Below, in pieces: positions 11,848-19,512 of a DNA stretch of 56,665 nt; position 1 is the first letter of the stretch; every line of letters begins with the position of its first letter. The DNA comes from Elusimicrobia bacterium GWF2_62_30 (GTDB taxonomy: Bacteria; Elusimicrobiota; Elusimicrobia; Elusimicrobiales; UBA9959), in assembly GCA_001799995.1 (NCBI GenBank), contig MGUK01000006.1, forward strand, positions 1-56,665, read 5' to 3'. The notes under the pieces are model-generated. The model was not told the DNA's origin and did no database searches. It saw only the letters and a program-made list of their open reading frames with translations. The position numbers were made by a program, and so were the translations under genes.

Positions 11848-13457
11848 TGAGACTATCACAGCTCGAAGCCGACCTTAAAAGCCGTGCGCGGGCGGCCTTT
11901 TCCCTGGACGAGGCCGCCATGGCGGGTTTTGCCCTGGCCGCGCCGCCGCCGCATATAACCGCCGACGCTTCCGTCGCCTGGCCCATCTCCGGCGCGAAGC
12001 TCCTCAGGAAGCCGCCGCTCAAGATAGCCGAGGAGCTCAAGAACGCCCTTTCCTCCGACGTCGAAGCCGAGGCCGTGCCGCCGGGCTTCGTCAACCTGAA
12101 GTTCCGCGACTCCTTCCTGTTCGCGGCGCTTAAAGAGCTGCTGGAAAGTCCCGATTGCTTCAAGCGCCCGGAATACGCCGGCGAGAAGATCAACCTGGAG
12201 TTCGTGTCGGCCAACCCGACGGGGCCGATGCACCTGGCCAGCGGCCGCGGGGCCACGCTGGGCGACAGCCTCGCGCGGATATTGAGGACGCTGGGGGCCG
12301 AAGTCTCCACCGAATTTTACGTCAACAACGTGGGCCGCCAGGTGGAGCTGCTCGGGCTTTCGCTGAAGGCCAGGTTCGAGAACAAAGAGCTGCCCGCCGA
12401 CGGCTACCAGGGCGAATATCTCAAGGACCTCGCCGCAACCCTGCCCAAAGAGGCCGCGGCCTGGTCTGAAAAACAATTTTCCGAGCATGCCGTGACGGAG
12501 ATGCTCAAGCTCCACCGCGCCGACATGAAGGCTTTCGGCGTGGACTTCGACCGCTGGTTCCTGGAGTCCGAGCTGCACGCCGCGGGCGGGCCGGCGAAGG
12601 CCCTGGCTACGCTCAAAGAGCGCGGCATGGTGTACGAAAAAGACAGCGCCGTCTGGTTCGGGGCGGCCACGGAGCTGGAGTCGGACGACAAGGACAGGGT
12701 GCTGGTTAAGTCCGACGGGCGCAATACCTATTTCCTCAACGATATCGCCTACCATCTGGACAAACTTTCGCGCGGCTTCACGCGCCTGATAGACATCTTG
12801 GGCGCGGACCATCACGGCTACGTGCCGCGCATGGAGGCGGCCGTGGGCGCCCTGGCCGCGAAGAAGGACGCTTTTAAAGTGATCATCCACCAGCAGGTGG
12901 CGCTGAAGCGCGGCACGGAGATAGTGAAGATGTCGAAGCGCGCAGGCGACTTTATACCTCTCAAGGAGCTGACCGAAGAGGTGGGCGCGGACGCCTGCCG
13001 GTTCTTCTTCGCTTCGCGCAGCCCGAACACGCACCTGAACTTCGATGTGGACCTGGCTAAGAAGAAGTCCAACGAGAACCCGGTGTACTACGTGCAGTAC
13101 GTGCACGCGCGGATCTGCTCCATTTTTGCGAACGCGGCCGAGAAGGGCGTGGACCCGGCGGCGGGTTTCGACGAGGCGAAGGTGGTCATCAACCCGGAAG
13201 AGCGGGCGCTGATGATGAAGCTGCTGTGGCTGGAGAAGACCCTGCTCGACTGCGCGCGGGACAATTCCCCCCACCACCTGACCACCTATCTTTCCGAGCT
13301 GTCGGCGCTGTTCCATTCTTTCTACGTGCAGCACAAGGTGCTGGTGCCGGAGAACAAAGAGGTTTCGGCTTACCGGCTGTTCCTGCTCAAGGCGGTGAAC
13401 AACGTGATCGCCCGCGGCCTGTTCCTGCTCGGCGTCTCGGCTCCCGAACGCATGTAG
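11847..13457 (+). CDS. argS: arginyl-tRNA synthetase
   Basis: Class I synthetase charging tRNA-Arg. 536 aa, normal length. The N-terminal Add1 domain (about 1-100) is followed by the catalytic core with FVSANPTGPMHLAS, KMSKRAGD (KMSKS motif, about residue 365) and NENPVYYVQYVHARICSI. The C-terminal anticodon-binding helices end in LFLLGVSAPERM, the typical DALRG-type ending. Unusual: the HIGH motif reads HLAS (residues 129-132), so its second histidine is missing. It starts at an ATG overlapping the rsfS stop (TAATG), so the two are probably co-translated. Confidence 0.95.
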   Translation: MRLSQLEADLKSRARAAFSLDEAAMAGFALAAPPPHITADASVAWPISGAKLLRKPPLKIAEELKNALSSDVEAEAVPPGFVNLKFRDSFLFAALKELLESPDCFKRPEYAGEKINLEFVSANPTGPMHLASGRGATLGDSLARILRTLGAEVSTEFYVNNVGRQVELLGLSLKARFENKELPADGYQGEYLKDLAATLPKEAAAWSEKQFSEHAVTEMLKLHRADMKAFGVDFDRWFLESELHAAGGPAKALATLKERGMVYEKDSAVWFGAATELESDDKDRVLVKSDGRNTYFLNDIAYHLDKLSRGFTRLIDILGADHHGYVPRMEAAVGALAAKKDAFKVIIHQQVALKRGTEIVKMSKRAGDFIPLKELTEEVGADACRFFFASRSPNTHLNFDVDLAKKKSNENPVYYVQYVHARICSIFANAAEKGVDPAAGFDEAKVVINPEERALMMKLLWLEKTLLDCARDNSPHHLTTYLSELSALFHSFYVQHKVLVPENKEVSAYRLFLLKAVNNVIARGLFLLGVSAPERM

Positions 13458-13469
13458 GGCGGAGGCTCG

Positions 13470-13602
13470 GCGTCCGCCGCGCGGAGAGGGTTATCAAAAC
13501 GCGGGTCTCGCACACCGTGCTCGCCCTCATCACTCAGCCTCGGCGCTTACGCAAGCCTCGGCTTCCGTGAAGGTTTTGCTAACCCTCTCCGCGCGTCGTC
13601 CG
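13470..13602. repeat. fold-back element, family 1, copy A
   Basis: A 112-bp core (13481-13592) bounded by inverted repeats: GCGGAGAGGGTTATCAAAAC on the left and its near-complement on the right (one mismatch). Outside the core the flanks also pair imperfectly (CGTCCGCCGC against GCGTCGTCCGCG). The interior, read in reverse, has the same plan as copy B at 39.9 kb, including a CACGGTGTG block. It sits between the convergent argS and pilin genes. Right after it, 13598-13631 repeats the end block CGGTGTGGCCTAGCGCGTTT, a second partial copy. Confidence 0.8.
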
Positions 13603-13683
13603 CGGTGTGGCCTAGCGCGTTTTGCGTTCCGGCCCCATCACGGCACACGCGCCGTCCTGTGCGACTTGAACAGGCAAATAAAA

Positions 13684-13714
13684 ACCCCCGCCGTGAAGCG
13701 GGGGTCTTTATTTT
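13684..13714 (-). terminator. intrinsic terminator of the pilin gene
   Basis: Stem ACCCCCGC/GCGGGGGT with a 6-nt loop, followed on the minus strand by a T-rich run (TTTTTATTT). It lies 18 bp beyond the pilin stop. On the plus strand the arm is followed by CTTTATTTT, so it may work both ways. Confidence 0.85.
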
Positions 13715-13731
13715 ACCGGGTCCGCTTTTCC

Positions 13732-14160
13732 TTAGAAAGTGGACCACTTACCGGCTGCTTTCAGGTCTTCGTGCGTGCAGTTGACGGCGAAGTTGCCCCA
13801 GGTGTTGGCCACGGCGGTGTCGTTGTTGTACATCCAGCCGCCGGCTTCGGACTGCGCGGCGGCTACCGCGGCGATGTCCGGGTGACCGGTCGCCGGCAGC
13901 TTGGCCACGGGTATCTCGTTGAGATACTTCGCGGCGGCCGTCAGGCAGGCCAGGTCGTCGGCCGGGAACCAGCCTTCGTTGTCGCCGTAGTACACCTGGA
14001 TGGCGCTGCGCACGCTGGAAAGAGAGCCCTTGGTGGCGCCCTCTTTCGACTTGTTGATGAGGTCGGCGAACTTCGGTATGGCTATCGCGGCCAGAATACC
14101 GATGATGGCGACCACTATCATGAGCTCTATCAGGGTGAAGCCCTGCTTTGTCATTTTCAT
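13732..14160 (-). CDS. type IV pilin / pseudopilin
   Basis: A 142-aa class III signal-peptide protein. The leader MKMTKQG is cut before Phe, giving a mature protein starting FTLIELMIVVAIIGILAAIA with the conserved Glu5 and the assembly helix. After the helix come a short globular domain and two cysteines (in DLACLTAA and AVNCTHED) that could pair as a disulfide. The family is either the major pilin retracted by PilT or a type II secretion pseudopilin; length and lack of a clear calcium-site motif leave this open. Strong start signal: AGGAGGAAG just before ATG. Monocistronic, with its own terminator. Confidence 0.9.
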   Translation of the reverse strand: MKMTKQGFTLIELMIVVAIIGILAAIAIPKFADLINKSKEGATKGSLSSVRSAIQVYYGDNEGWFPADDLACLTAAAKYLNEIPVAKLPATGHPDIAAVAAAQSEAGGWMYNNDTAVANTWGNFAVNCTHEDLKAAGKWSTF

Positions 14161-14289
14161 ACTTCCTCCTATTACCGTCTTTAGCGACGACCCTCGGCGG
14201 GGATAAGTTATAAGATAATGGCCCCGTTTCCGATCATCACGGTATAGTGTAGCTCCCGGCGGAGGCCGCCGCTATGGCTAAAGTGTACA

Positions 14290-14306
14290 TGTGACCGTTG
14301 GTCACA
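14290..14306. promoter_or_regulatory. perfect palindrome TGTGACC-N3-GGTCACA upstream of the pilin gene
   Basis: TGTGACCGTTGGTCACA, 130 bp upstream of the pilin start and 17 bp past the stop of the adenosyltransferase gene. It resembles a CRP/FNR-family half-site pair (TGTGA...TCACA) but with a 7-bp instead of 6-bp spacer. It could be an operator or a small hairpin; neither side has a T tract. The rest of the 160-bp spacer shows no gene. Confidence 0.35.
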
Positions 14307-14322
14307 AGGGGACAGCGGGGGG

Positions 14323-14811
14323 TTATTTGCGCGCGCACCTGAGCGCGGCGAGGAAGAGGTAGTCGGAGAGGCGGTTTAGGTAGACGGCGGGCGCTTTCGC
14401 CTTCAGTTCCCAGGCCAGGATCTCGCAGACGCGGGCCTTGGCCCTGGCGTAATGGGCCAGGGCCTCGGCCTCGTTGGCGCCTGGCAGCACGAATTTCTTC
14501 TGCGGCCTCAGCGTTTTTGCTATAGAGTCTATCAGCGTTTCCAGCGCCCGGGTCTCGGGCGCGAGGTCCGCCTTCGTTCCCGCCACTATGCCGGCGGCGG
14601 CTACCAGGGCTTTCTGGACCGAAACCAGTTCTTTTTTTACGGCGGCGGCCCGCACGCCGGTCCTGAGCAGGCCGAGCAGCGCGTTCAGGTCGTCGAGCAG
14701 GGCGTTGAGCTTTACGCGGCGGTCGGTTTTGGCAACGCGGCGCCCTCCGAACAGGTCCGTGAAGCCCTGGTCGCCTTTTCCCATTTCCGGTTTAAAATTT
14801 TTAGTCGCCAT
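14323..14811 (-). CDS. PduO-type ATP:cob(I)alamin adenosyltransferase
   Basis: Transfers the adenosyl group of ATP to cob(I)alamin to form coenzyme B12. 162 aa. The N-terminal GKGDQGFTDLFGG and RVAKTDRRVKLNALLDDLNALLG match the family's TG.GD.G.T.L..G.RV...........DELN..LG. The C-terminal region has FVLPGANEAEALAHYARAKARV (the family's FVLPGG...LH.AR) and YLNRLSDYLF. The family's DE/DELN position is DDLN here. It overlaps no neighbour but lies 2 bp from the next gene on the same strand. It implies B12-dependent enzymes elsewhere in the genome. Confidence 0.85.
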   Translation of the reverse strand: MATKNFKPEMGKGDQGFTDLFGGRRVAKTDRRVKLNALLDDLNALLGLLRTGVRAAAVKKELVSVQKALVAAAGIVAGTKADLAPETRALETLIDSIAKTLRPQKKFVLPGANEAEALAHYARAKARVCEILAWELKAKAPAVYLNRLSDYLFLAALRCARK

Positions 14812-14813
14812 GG

Positions 14814-15179
14814 TCAGAGCCTGAAGGTCTTTACTTTTTCCACCACGAAAGGGCCGAGCTCCGGCGGCAGGCCGCCCGAGGCCTCTTCCAGCCGGACCCC
14901 CGTGTTCTTCGTATCGAACAGGCCGTCCTCCACCAGCACGGGCGAGGACTGCGAAGACCCCCAGACATGCTCGCCGGTGTCTATGCCGGCATGTTTATAG
15001 CCGTAGGCTTTGGTCCAGGTGAGCGCGCGCGGCTTCTTCTCCCGGTCGTAGCAGAGCTGGAAGCCCCACACGGAGCCGTCTTTCTCCAGCCAGATTATCA
15101 GGTCAAAATAATCGTCCGAGAACCAGCGCCTGGGCGGCTCACCGGCGATCTGGCGTATGTTCTTTTCCTCGCGCAGCAT
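14814..15179 (-). CDS. conserved hypothetical protein
   Basis: A 121-aa soluble protein without signal peptide or membrane segment. The N-terminal motif IRQIAGEPPRRWFSDDYFDLIIW followed by FQLCYD and ALTW resembles a small family of uncharacterised bacterial proteins I have seen with RRWF(S/T)D-(D/E)-(Y/F)FDLI. I cannot assign a function. It is upstream of, and nearly touching, the cobalamin adenosyltransferase gene, so the two are probably co-transcribed. Confidence 0.7.
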   Translation of the reverse strand: MLREEKNIRQIAGEPPRRWFSDDYFDLIIWLEKDGSVWGFQLCYDREKKPRALTWTKAYGYKHAGIDTGEHVWGSSQSSPVLVEDGLFDTKNTGVRLEEASGGLPPELGPFVVEKVKTFRL

Positions 15180-15226
15180 AAAAAGATTCTACTAAATTCT
15201 CCTTTGAGCGGTATTTGACGGAGACT

Positions 15227-15255
15227 TGCTATAATTTATCATACTCGCTAAGGAG
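15227..15255 (+). promoter_or_regulatory. extended -10 promoter and ribosome-binding site for nfu
   Basis: TGCTATAAT at 15227-15235 is a perfect extended -10 element (TGnTATAAT). No good -35 sits at 17 bp, which extended -10 promoters tolerate. AAGGAG follows at 15250-15255, 8 nt before the nfu ATG at 15264. Confidence 0.6.
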
Positions 15256-15263
15256 TCCCGATC

Positions 15264-15488
15264 ATGAAAGATAAAGTTGCGAAAGTGGTAGAGAAAATAA
15301 AGCCCATGCTGGCCGCCGACGGCGGTTCGGTGGAGCTGATAGGCGTGGACGAGAAGAAAGGCGTGGTCACCGTGCGGCTCACCGGGGCCTGCGGCTGCTG
15401 CCCGCATGCCACCATGACGCTTAAGAACGTGGTGGAGCGCATGATAAAGGAAGAGGTTCCCGGGGTTAAAGAAGTAGCTGTCGGCTGA
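15264..15488 (+). CDS. NifU C-terminal-domain (Nfu) iron-sulfur scaffold/carrier
   Basis: A stand-alone 74-aa Nfu domain, which carries a [4Fe-4S] cluster bridged between two subunits and hands it to apo-proteins. The motif GACGCCPHATMTL contains the CxxC pair (CGCC context), preceded by ML.ADGGSVELI and followed by VERMIKEEVPGVKEV, all standard. Own extended -10 promoter and good ribosome-binding site. A possible client nearby is NadA, a [4Fe-4S] enzyme encoded 1.6 kb downstream; this is inference. Confidence 0.93.
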   Translation: MKDKVAKVVEKIKPMLAADGGSVELIGVDEKKGVVTVRLTGACGCCPHATMTLKNVVERMIKEEVPGVKEVAVG

Positions 15489-15543
15489 CCCCGAATACCC
15501 CGCTGGCGCGCAAGACCCAGGGCCGGAGGCGCGGCCGCGTCCT

Positions 15544-16353
15544 ATGGCTTTGATAAACCTCCACAACCATTCCACTTTTTCGGACGGCACCCTGGCGCCC
15601 GCGGCGCTGGCGCGCGCCGCCGCCCGCGCCGGCATCAAGTACTTTTCCCTGACCGACCACGACATGGTGGGCGGCTGGGAGGAGCTGGAGCCGGCGCTTA
15701 AAGAGGAAGGTATAAGCTATTGCCGCGGCGTCGAGATAAGCACCGGCCTTCACGAGAACCTGCATATCCTCGGCTACGGCATTAACACGGCCGATACCGC
15801 GCTCAGGGACCGCCTGGCGGAGTTCCGCTCCCGCAGGATAACCAGGATCAGGAAGATCCTCGGGCTTCTTAAAGGCCTGGGCATAGACATCCCCTTCGAG
15901 GAGCTCCCCGTGCCGGAAGGCCGGACGGTAGGCCGGCCGCATGTGGCCGACGTGATGAAGAGCCGCAAGCTGGTTTCCAGCCGCGCCCAGGCTTTTAAAA
16001 GGTACCTGGCCCCCGGCGGGCCCGCCTATGTGCCGCCCAACGGGCCGACGGTGGAAGAGGCCATCCGCGCGGTAAAAGAGGCGGGCGGCAAAGCCGTGCT
16101 GGCCCATCCCGGCGTGGTGGCCAAGATCATGGACCTCCCCGCCTGGAAAGCGGCCGGCCTCGACGGCATAGAGGCTTTCTATCCCGCCCACACCGGCGCG
16201 GCTACCAGGGAGTTCGTCACGCTGGCCGGGCGGCACGGCCTGTTCGTGACCGCCGGCGTGGATTTCCACGGGCCCGGCACGGAGCGCGACAAGATGACGG
16301 GCTTCGAGTACCAGGACGAATATTTCTCCGAGATAAAAAAACTGTTCATATGA
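15544..16353 (+). CDS. PHP-domain phosphoesterase (nucleoside 3',5'-bisphosphate phosphatase/RNase AM type)
   Basis: 269 aa. Polymerase-and-histidinol-phosphatase fold with metal ligands in LHNHSTFSDG (residues about 5-14), TDHDMVGGW, the Glu of GVEIS, GRPHVA, LAHPG and the C-terminal GVDFHG. The layout fits the YciV/TrpH group, which removes the 3' phosphate from nucleoside 3',5'-bisphosphates and trims RNA 5' ends. Substrate is inferred from family only. Its stop overlaps the next start (ATGA), so it is coupled with the GDPD gene. Confidence 0.88.
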   Translation: MALINLHNHSTFSDGTLAPAALARAAARAGIKYFSLTDHDMVGGWEELEPALKEEGISYCRGVEISTGLHENLHILGYGINTADTALRDRLAEFRSRRITRIRKILGLLKGLGIDIPFEELPVPEGRTVGRPHVADVMKSRKLVSSRAQAFKRYLAPGGPAYVPPNGPTVEEAIRAVKEAGGKAVLAHPGVVAKIMDLPAWKAAGLDGIEAFYPAHTGAATREFVTLAGRHGLFVTAGVDFHGPGTERDKMTGFEYQDEYFSEIKKLFI

Positions 16354-17084
16354 AAATAATATCGCACCGCGGCGCCTCCGGCTACGCGCCTGAAAATACG
16401 CTCAAAGCCTTCCGGCTCGCCGTGGAGATGGGGGCTGAAGATTTCGAGTTCGACGTGCACCAGACCAAAGACGGCATCCTGGTGGTGCACCACGACTTCG
16501 ACCTGAAGCATACCGCCCTGCGCAAGGAGCGGATAGCCGACCTGACCTGGGAGGAGCTTAAAAAGATCAACGTGGCGAAGCATTATAAAGCCGACGCGGC
16601 CTTTCAGCATGTGCCGCGGCTGGAGGAAGTGATAGACGTCATCGGCGGGGCGGCCTGGCTCAATTTCGAGGTGAAGAACGACAAGAACGTCTATCCCGGC
16701 ATCGAGGACAAGGTGCTGGCCTTTCTCAGGAGCAAGCCGGGGCTTTTCGAGAAAAGCGTGGTTTCCAGCTTCGACCATGGCACGCTCAAGCGCTTCCGCG
16801 AGCGCTCCCCCGAGCTGAAGCTGGCCTACCTGGGCCACGGGCTCAGCACGGTGCTGCTCCTGCCGGCGCTGAGAAAGGCGAAAGCCGTCGGCGCGGTTAA
16901 TTTCCATATAGCGCTGAGGATCGCGTTCGGGCTCAACGTTTCAAGGATAAAAAAAGCCGGCTTCAGGGTCTGCGTCTATACCGTGAACACGAAGAAGGAC
17001 GCCCTGCGCATGCGGCACATCGGCGTGGACGGCATCTTCACCAATTATCCCGACATCCAGGGCAAATGGGAGCTGAAAGGCTAG
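16350..17084 (+). CDS. glycerophosphodiester phosphodiesterase
   Basis: 244-aa cytoplasmic-type GDPD (UgpQ-like; no signal peptide). It hydrolyses glycerophosphodiesters to glycerol 3-phosphate and an alcohol. Catalytic TIM-barrel motifs are HRGASGYAPENTLKAF (His6, Arg7 and Glu15 metal/catalytic set), EFDVHQTKDG and VVHHD, with NFEVKN later and a final strand GVDGIFTNYPD. The start overlaps the previous stop by 4 nt (ATGA). Confidence 0.92.
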   Translation: MKIISHRGASGYAPENTLKAFRLAVEMGAEDFEFDVHQTKDGILVVHHDFDLKHTALRKERIADLTWEELKKINVAKHYKADAAFQHVPRLEEVIDVIGGAAWLNFEVKNDKNVYPGIEDKVLAFLRSKPGLFEKSVVSSFDHGTLKRFRERSPELKLAYLGHGLSTVLLLPALRKAKAVGAVNFHIALRIAFGLNVSRIKKAGFRVCVYTVNTKKDALRMRHIGVDGIFTNYPDIQGKWELKG

Positions 17085-17086
17085 GC

Positions 17087-18091
17087 ATGCCCGGGCTCGA
17101 GAACGAGATAAAGCGCCTTACGGCCCTCGGGCTGCACCGGCGCTGCGTCGAAGGGGACATCCCGCGCGTGGCCGCCCTTACCCTGGAGATCAACCGCCGG
17201 AAGAAAGAGCGCGGCGCCGTGATCTGCGCGCACGTGTACCAGACTCCGGACATCATCCTCGGCATCGGGGACCTTGTGGGCGATTCTTATAAACTGGCCG
17301 ACGACTGCCGCAAGTCGCCGGCCAAGACGATAATCTTCTGCGGCGTCCATTTCATGGCGGAGACCGCCAAGATCCTGAACCCTGAAAAGAAGGTGTACGT
17401 GCCTTCGGCCAACGCCGGCTGTTCGCTGAGCGAGGCCATTACCGCGGACGACGTTAAAAAGCTCAAGGCAGAACACCCCGGCCCGCCGGTGATCACCTAT
17501 ATCAACACCTCCGCCGAAGTGAAGGCCGAATCCGACTGCATAGTGACCAGCGCCAACGCGGAAAAGATCCTCCGGCGCATGTACGAGAAACACGAGAAGG
17601 TCATCTTTCTCCCCGACCGGTTCATGGGCGCCAACCTGGCCAAGGCGCTGGGCAAAACCCCGGGCAAGGATATCATCCTCTGGAACGGCTCCTGCGTGGT
17701 GCACGAGAAGTTCGACCCGGGCCTGATAAAGGTCTACCGCCAGCGCTACCCCGGCCTGGCCGTGCTCGCGCATGCGGAATGCCCAACGGAGCTTATCAGG
17801 GAAGTGGACTTCATGGGCGGCACGGGCGACATGATGCGCTACGTGGAAAGCACGAACGCCGCCGCCTACCTCCTGGTGACCGAATGCGGCTTCGGCGAGC
17901 TGGCGCGGCTGAAGTTCCCCGCCAAGAATTTCATCGCGATGTGCCGGCTCTGCCCCTATATGAAGTCCATCACGCTCGACAGCGTGCTTGCCCTGCTCCA
18001 AGACCCCGCCGCGCAGGAAGTGACCGTCCCCCCCGCCGTGGCCGCCCGGGCAAAAAAAGCCATAGAAAAGATGTTCGAACTGGCCGCCTGA
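17087..18091 (+). CDS. nadA: quinolinate synthase NadA
   Basis: Condenses iminoaspartate with dihydroxyacetone phosphate to quinolinate, the first ring of NAD. 334 aa. Three cluster cysteines are visible in the expected places: SANAGCSL, HAECPTEL and CRLCPYMK. Substrate-binding segments include HVYQTPDI, GDSYKLA, FCGVHFMAETAKIL and STNAAAYLLVTE. I prefer ATG 17087 (MPGLENEI) two bases after the preceding stop; ATG 17066 would add seven residues overlapping the GDPD gene. nadB is not in the window, while nadD is at 7.3 kb. Confidence 0.95.
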   Translation: MPGLENEIKRLTALGLHRRCVEGDIPRVAALTLEINRRKKERGAVICAHVYQTPDIILGIGDLVGDSYKLADDCRKSPAKTIIFCGVHFMAETAKILNPEKKVYVPSANAGCSLSEAITADDVKKLKAEHPGPPVITYINTSAEVKAESDCIVTSANAEKILRRMYEKHEKVIFLPDRFMGANLAKALGKTPGKDIILWNGSCVVHEKFDPGLIKVYRQRYPGLAVLAHAECPTELIREVDFMGGTGDMMRYVESTNAAAYLLVTECGFGELARLKFPAKNFIAMCRLCPYMKSITLDSVLALLQDPAAQEVTVPPAVAARAKKAIEKMFELAA

Positions 18092-18108
18092 ACCGGCAGC
18101 GCGGCATG

Positions 18109-18137
18109 TTGACCGCTCGGTCAGTATGCTGTATACT
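18109..18137 (+). promoter_or_regulatory. sigma-70-type promoter with overlapping TetR-type operator for the efflux operon
   Basis: TTGACC (18109-18114), 17-bp spacer, TATACT (18132-18137). The palindrome TGACCG-CT-CGGTCA (18110-18123) lies on the -35 box, the usual arrangement for repression by a TetR-family regulator. A second short palindrome AGTAT-N5-ATACT follows. The predicted transcript starts near 18144, leaving an 83-nt leader. A second TATACT at 18193-18198 has no convincing -35. No TetR gene is present in the window. Confidence 0.65.
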
Positions 18138-18226
18138 TACCGAGAGGTAGATTATTTGGTTTTTCCATGCAATAAAACCGGCCCGGGCGCGTTATACTGT
18201 AGAACACAGGCGGTTCCCACTATCTT

Positions 18227-19504
18227 ATGATCAATAAATACAAACTCCTTATACTGCCCCTGGTCCTGCTGCTGGCCGGCCGGGCGGCCGCGCAGCAGCA
18301 GCTTTCCCTGGACTGGGACGGCGCCCGGAAGCTGGCCGCGGCCAATAACCCTTCGGTCAAAGCGGCGCGCGCCTCCATGGAGCAGGCCGGTTACAATTAC
18401 CTGGCGGTGGCCGGGGTCAATTACTACATCTCCGACATCAGCCTGTCTCACGGCGTATCCCGCGGCGGCAAGGACAATCCCCTCACCGCCGCCTCTAACA
18501 GCTGGAGCGCCGGCATTTCGGCTTCCGAGAACCTGCTGAACCTGGCCAAGTTCTCCACCGTTAAGACCAGCCGCCTTTCCAAGGAAAAGGCGGAGGCCGA
18601 TTACCGGTCGGCTTCGGCGCTGGCGCGGCAGACCCTGGCGGCGGCTTTCGCGGACCTGCTTTTCGCCCAGAAAAGGATAGAGGTGCAGAAGAAGATCCTG
18701 GGTATCAGGCAGGAGAACGCCAGGCTTATCCGCCTCAAGTACGAAAGCGGCATGGAGTCCAAGGGCAACGCCCTCTATACCGAGGCGCTGGCGGAAAACT
18801 CCGTCGTTTCCGTGAAAAAGGCGGAGCGGCAGCTGGCTACGGCCCAGCGGTCGCTCCTCGAGGCCATCGGCCTGGAGGGTAACGCGCAGATAAAAGCCAG
18901 CGGCGATATCAGCGTGCCGCCCTTCGAACTGGGAGAGGAGCGCATTCTCGGGGCGCTCGAGACCTCCCCCGGGATCGTCTCCGCCAAAAAGACGCTTGAG
19001 TCCGCGAAAGAAAAGACCAGCGCCGCCCGTTTCGACGCCTATCCGACCCTTAGCGCCAGCCAGTCCTACAAATGGACCGGCGCCAGCGAATTCCCGCAGA
19101 ACAAGGCCTGGTCGCTGGCACTCAGCCTCAACATCCCCATCTTCTCCGGCGGCCCCACCGCTTACTTCAACAGCCTGGCCGCCGCTAAAAGCTCCCTGAG
19201 CGCCGCCGAGGAGAAGTTCAAGGCGGCGAAGATCTCCCTGGCCGCCTCCCTGCGCTCCGGCTACGACGATTACCAGAGCGCCGCCGAAACGGCGCAGGCC
19301 GGCGTCTCCCTGCTGAAGGCCAACGAGGAGCGCTTCAAGGAAGCCCAGATCAAATACATGGCCGGCAAGATCAGCTTTATAGACCTGGAGAACGTTGAGC
19401 AGAATTTTGTGGACTCGGACCTGAACCAGCTCGACTACGCCCGCACGGCCCACAGCCGCAAGCTGGCGCTGGAACAGCTGCTGGGCGTAGGCGTAGAGGA
19501 ATAA
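18227..19504 (+). CDS. TolC-family outer-membrane efflux protein
   Basis: 425 aa. Signal peptide of about 22 residues (MINKYKLLILPLVLLLAGRAAAQ), then two OEP repeats with long Ala/Glu/Lys-rich coiled-coil helices (for instance around residues 60-240 and 260-420). This is the trimeric outer-membrane channel of a tripartite pump. Typical features are WxxA..NP (ARKLAAANNPSVKAAR) near the N-terminus and ENVEQNFVDSDLNQLDYART toward the end. It is the first gene of the operon; the adaptor starts 8 bp after it. No Shine-Dalgarno is evident before ATG 18227. Confidence 0.9.
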   Translation: MINKYKLLILPLVLLLAGRAAAQQQLSLDWDGARKLAAANNPSVKAARASMEQAGYNYLAVAGVNYYISDISLSHGVSRGGKDNPLTAASNSWSAGISASENLLNLAKFSTVKTSRLSKEKAEADYRSASALARQTLAAAFADLLFAQKRIEVQKKILGIRQENARLIRLKYESGMESKGNALYTEALAENSVVSVKKAERQLATAQRSLLEAIGLEGNAQIKASGDISVPPFELGEERILGALETSPGIVSAKKTLESAKEKTSAARFDAYPTLSASQSYKWTGASEFPQNKAWSLALSLNIPIFSGGPTAYFNSLAAAKSSLSAAEEKFKAAKISLAASLRSGYDDYQSAAETAQAGVSLLKANEERFKEAQIKYMAGKISFIDLENVEQNFVDSDLNQLDYARTAHSRKLALEQLLGVGVEE

Positions 19505-19512
19505 GGAATATT

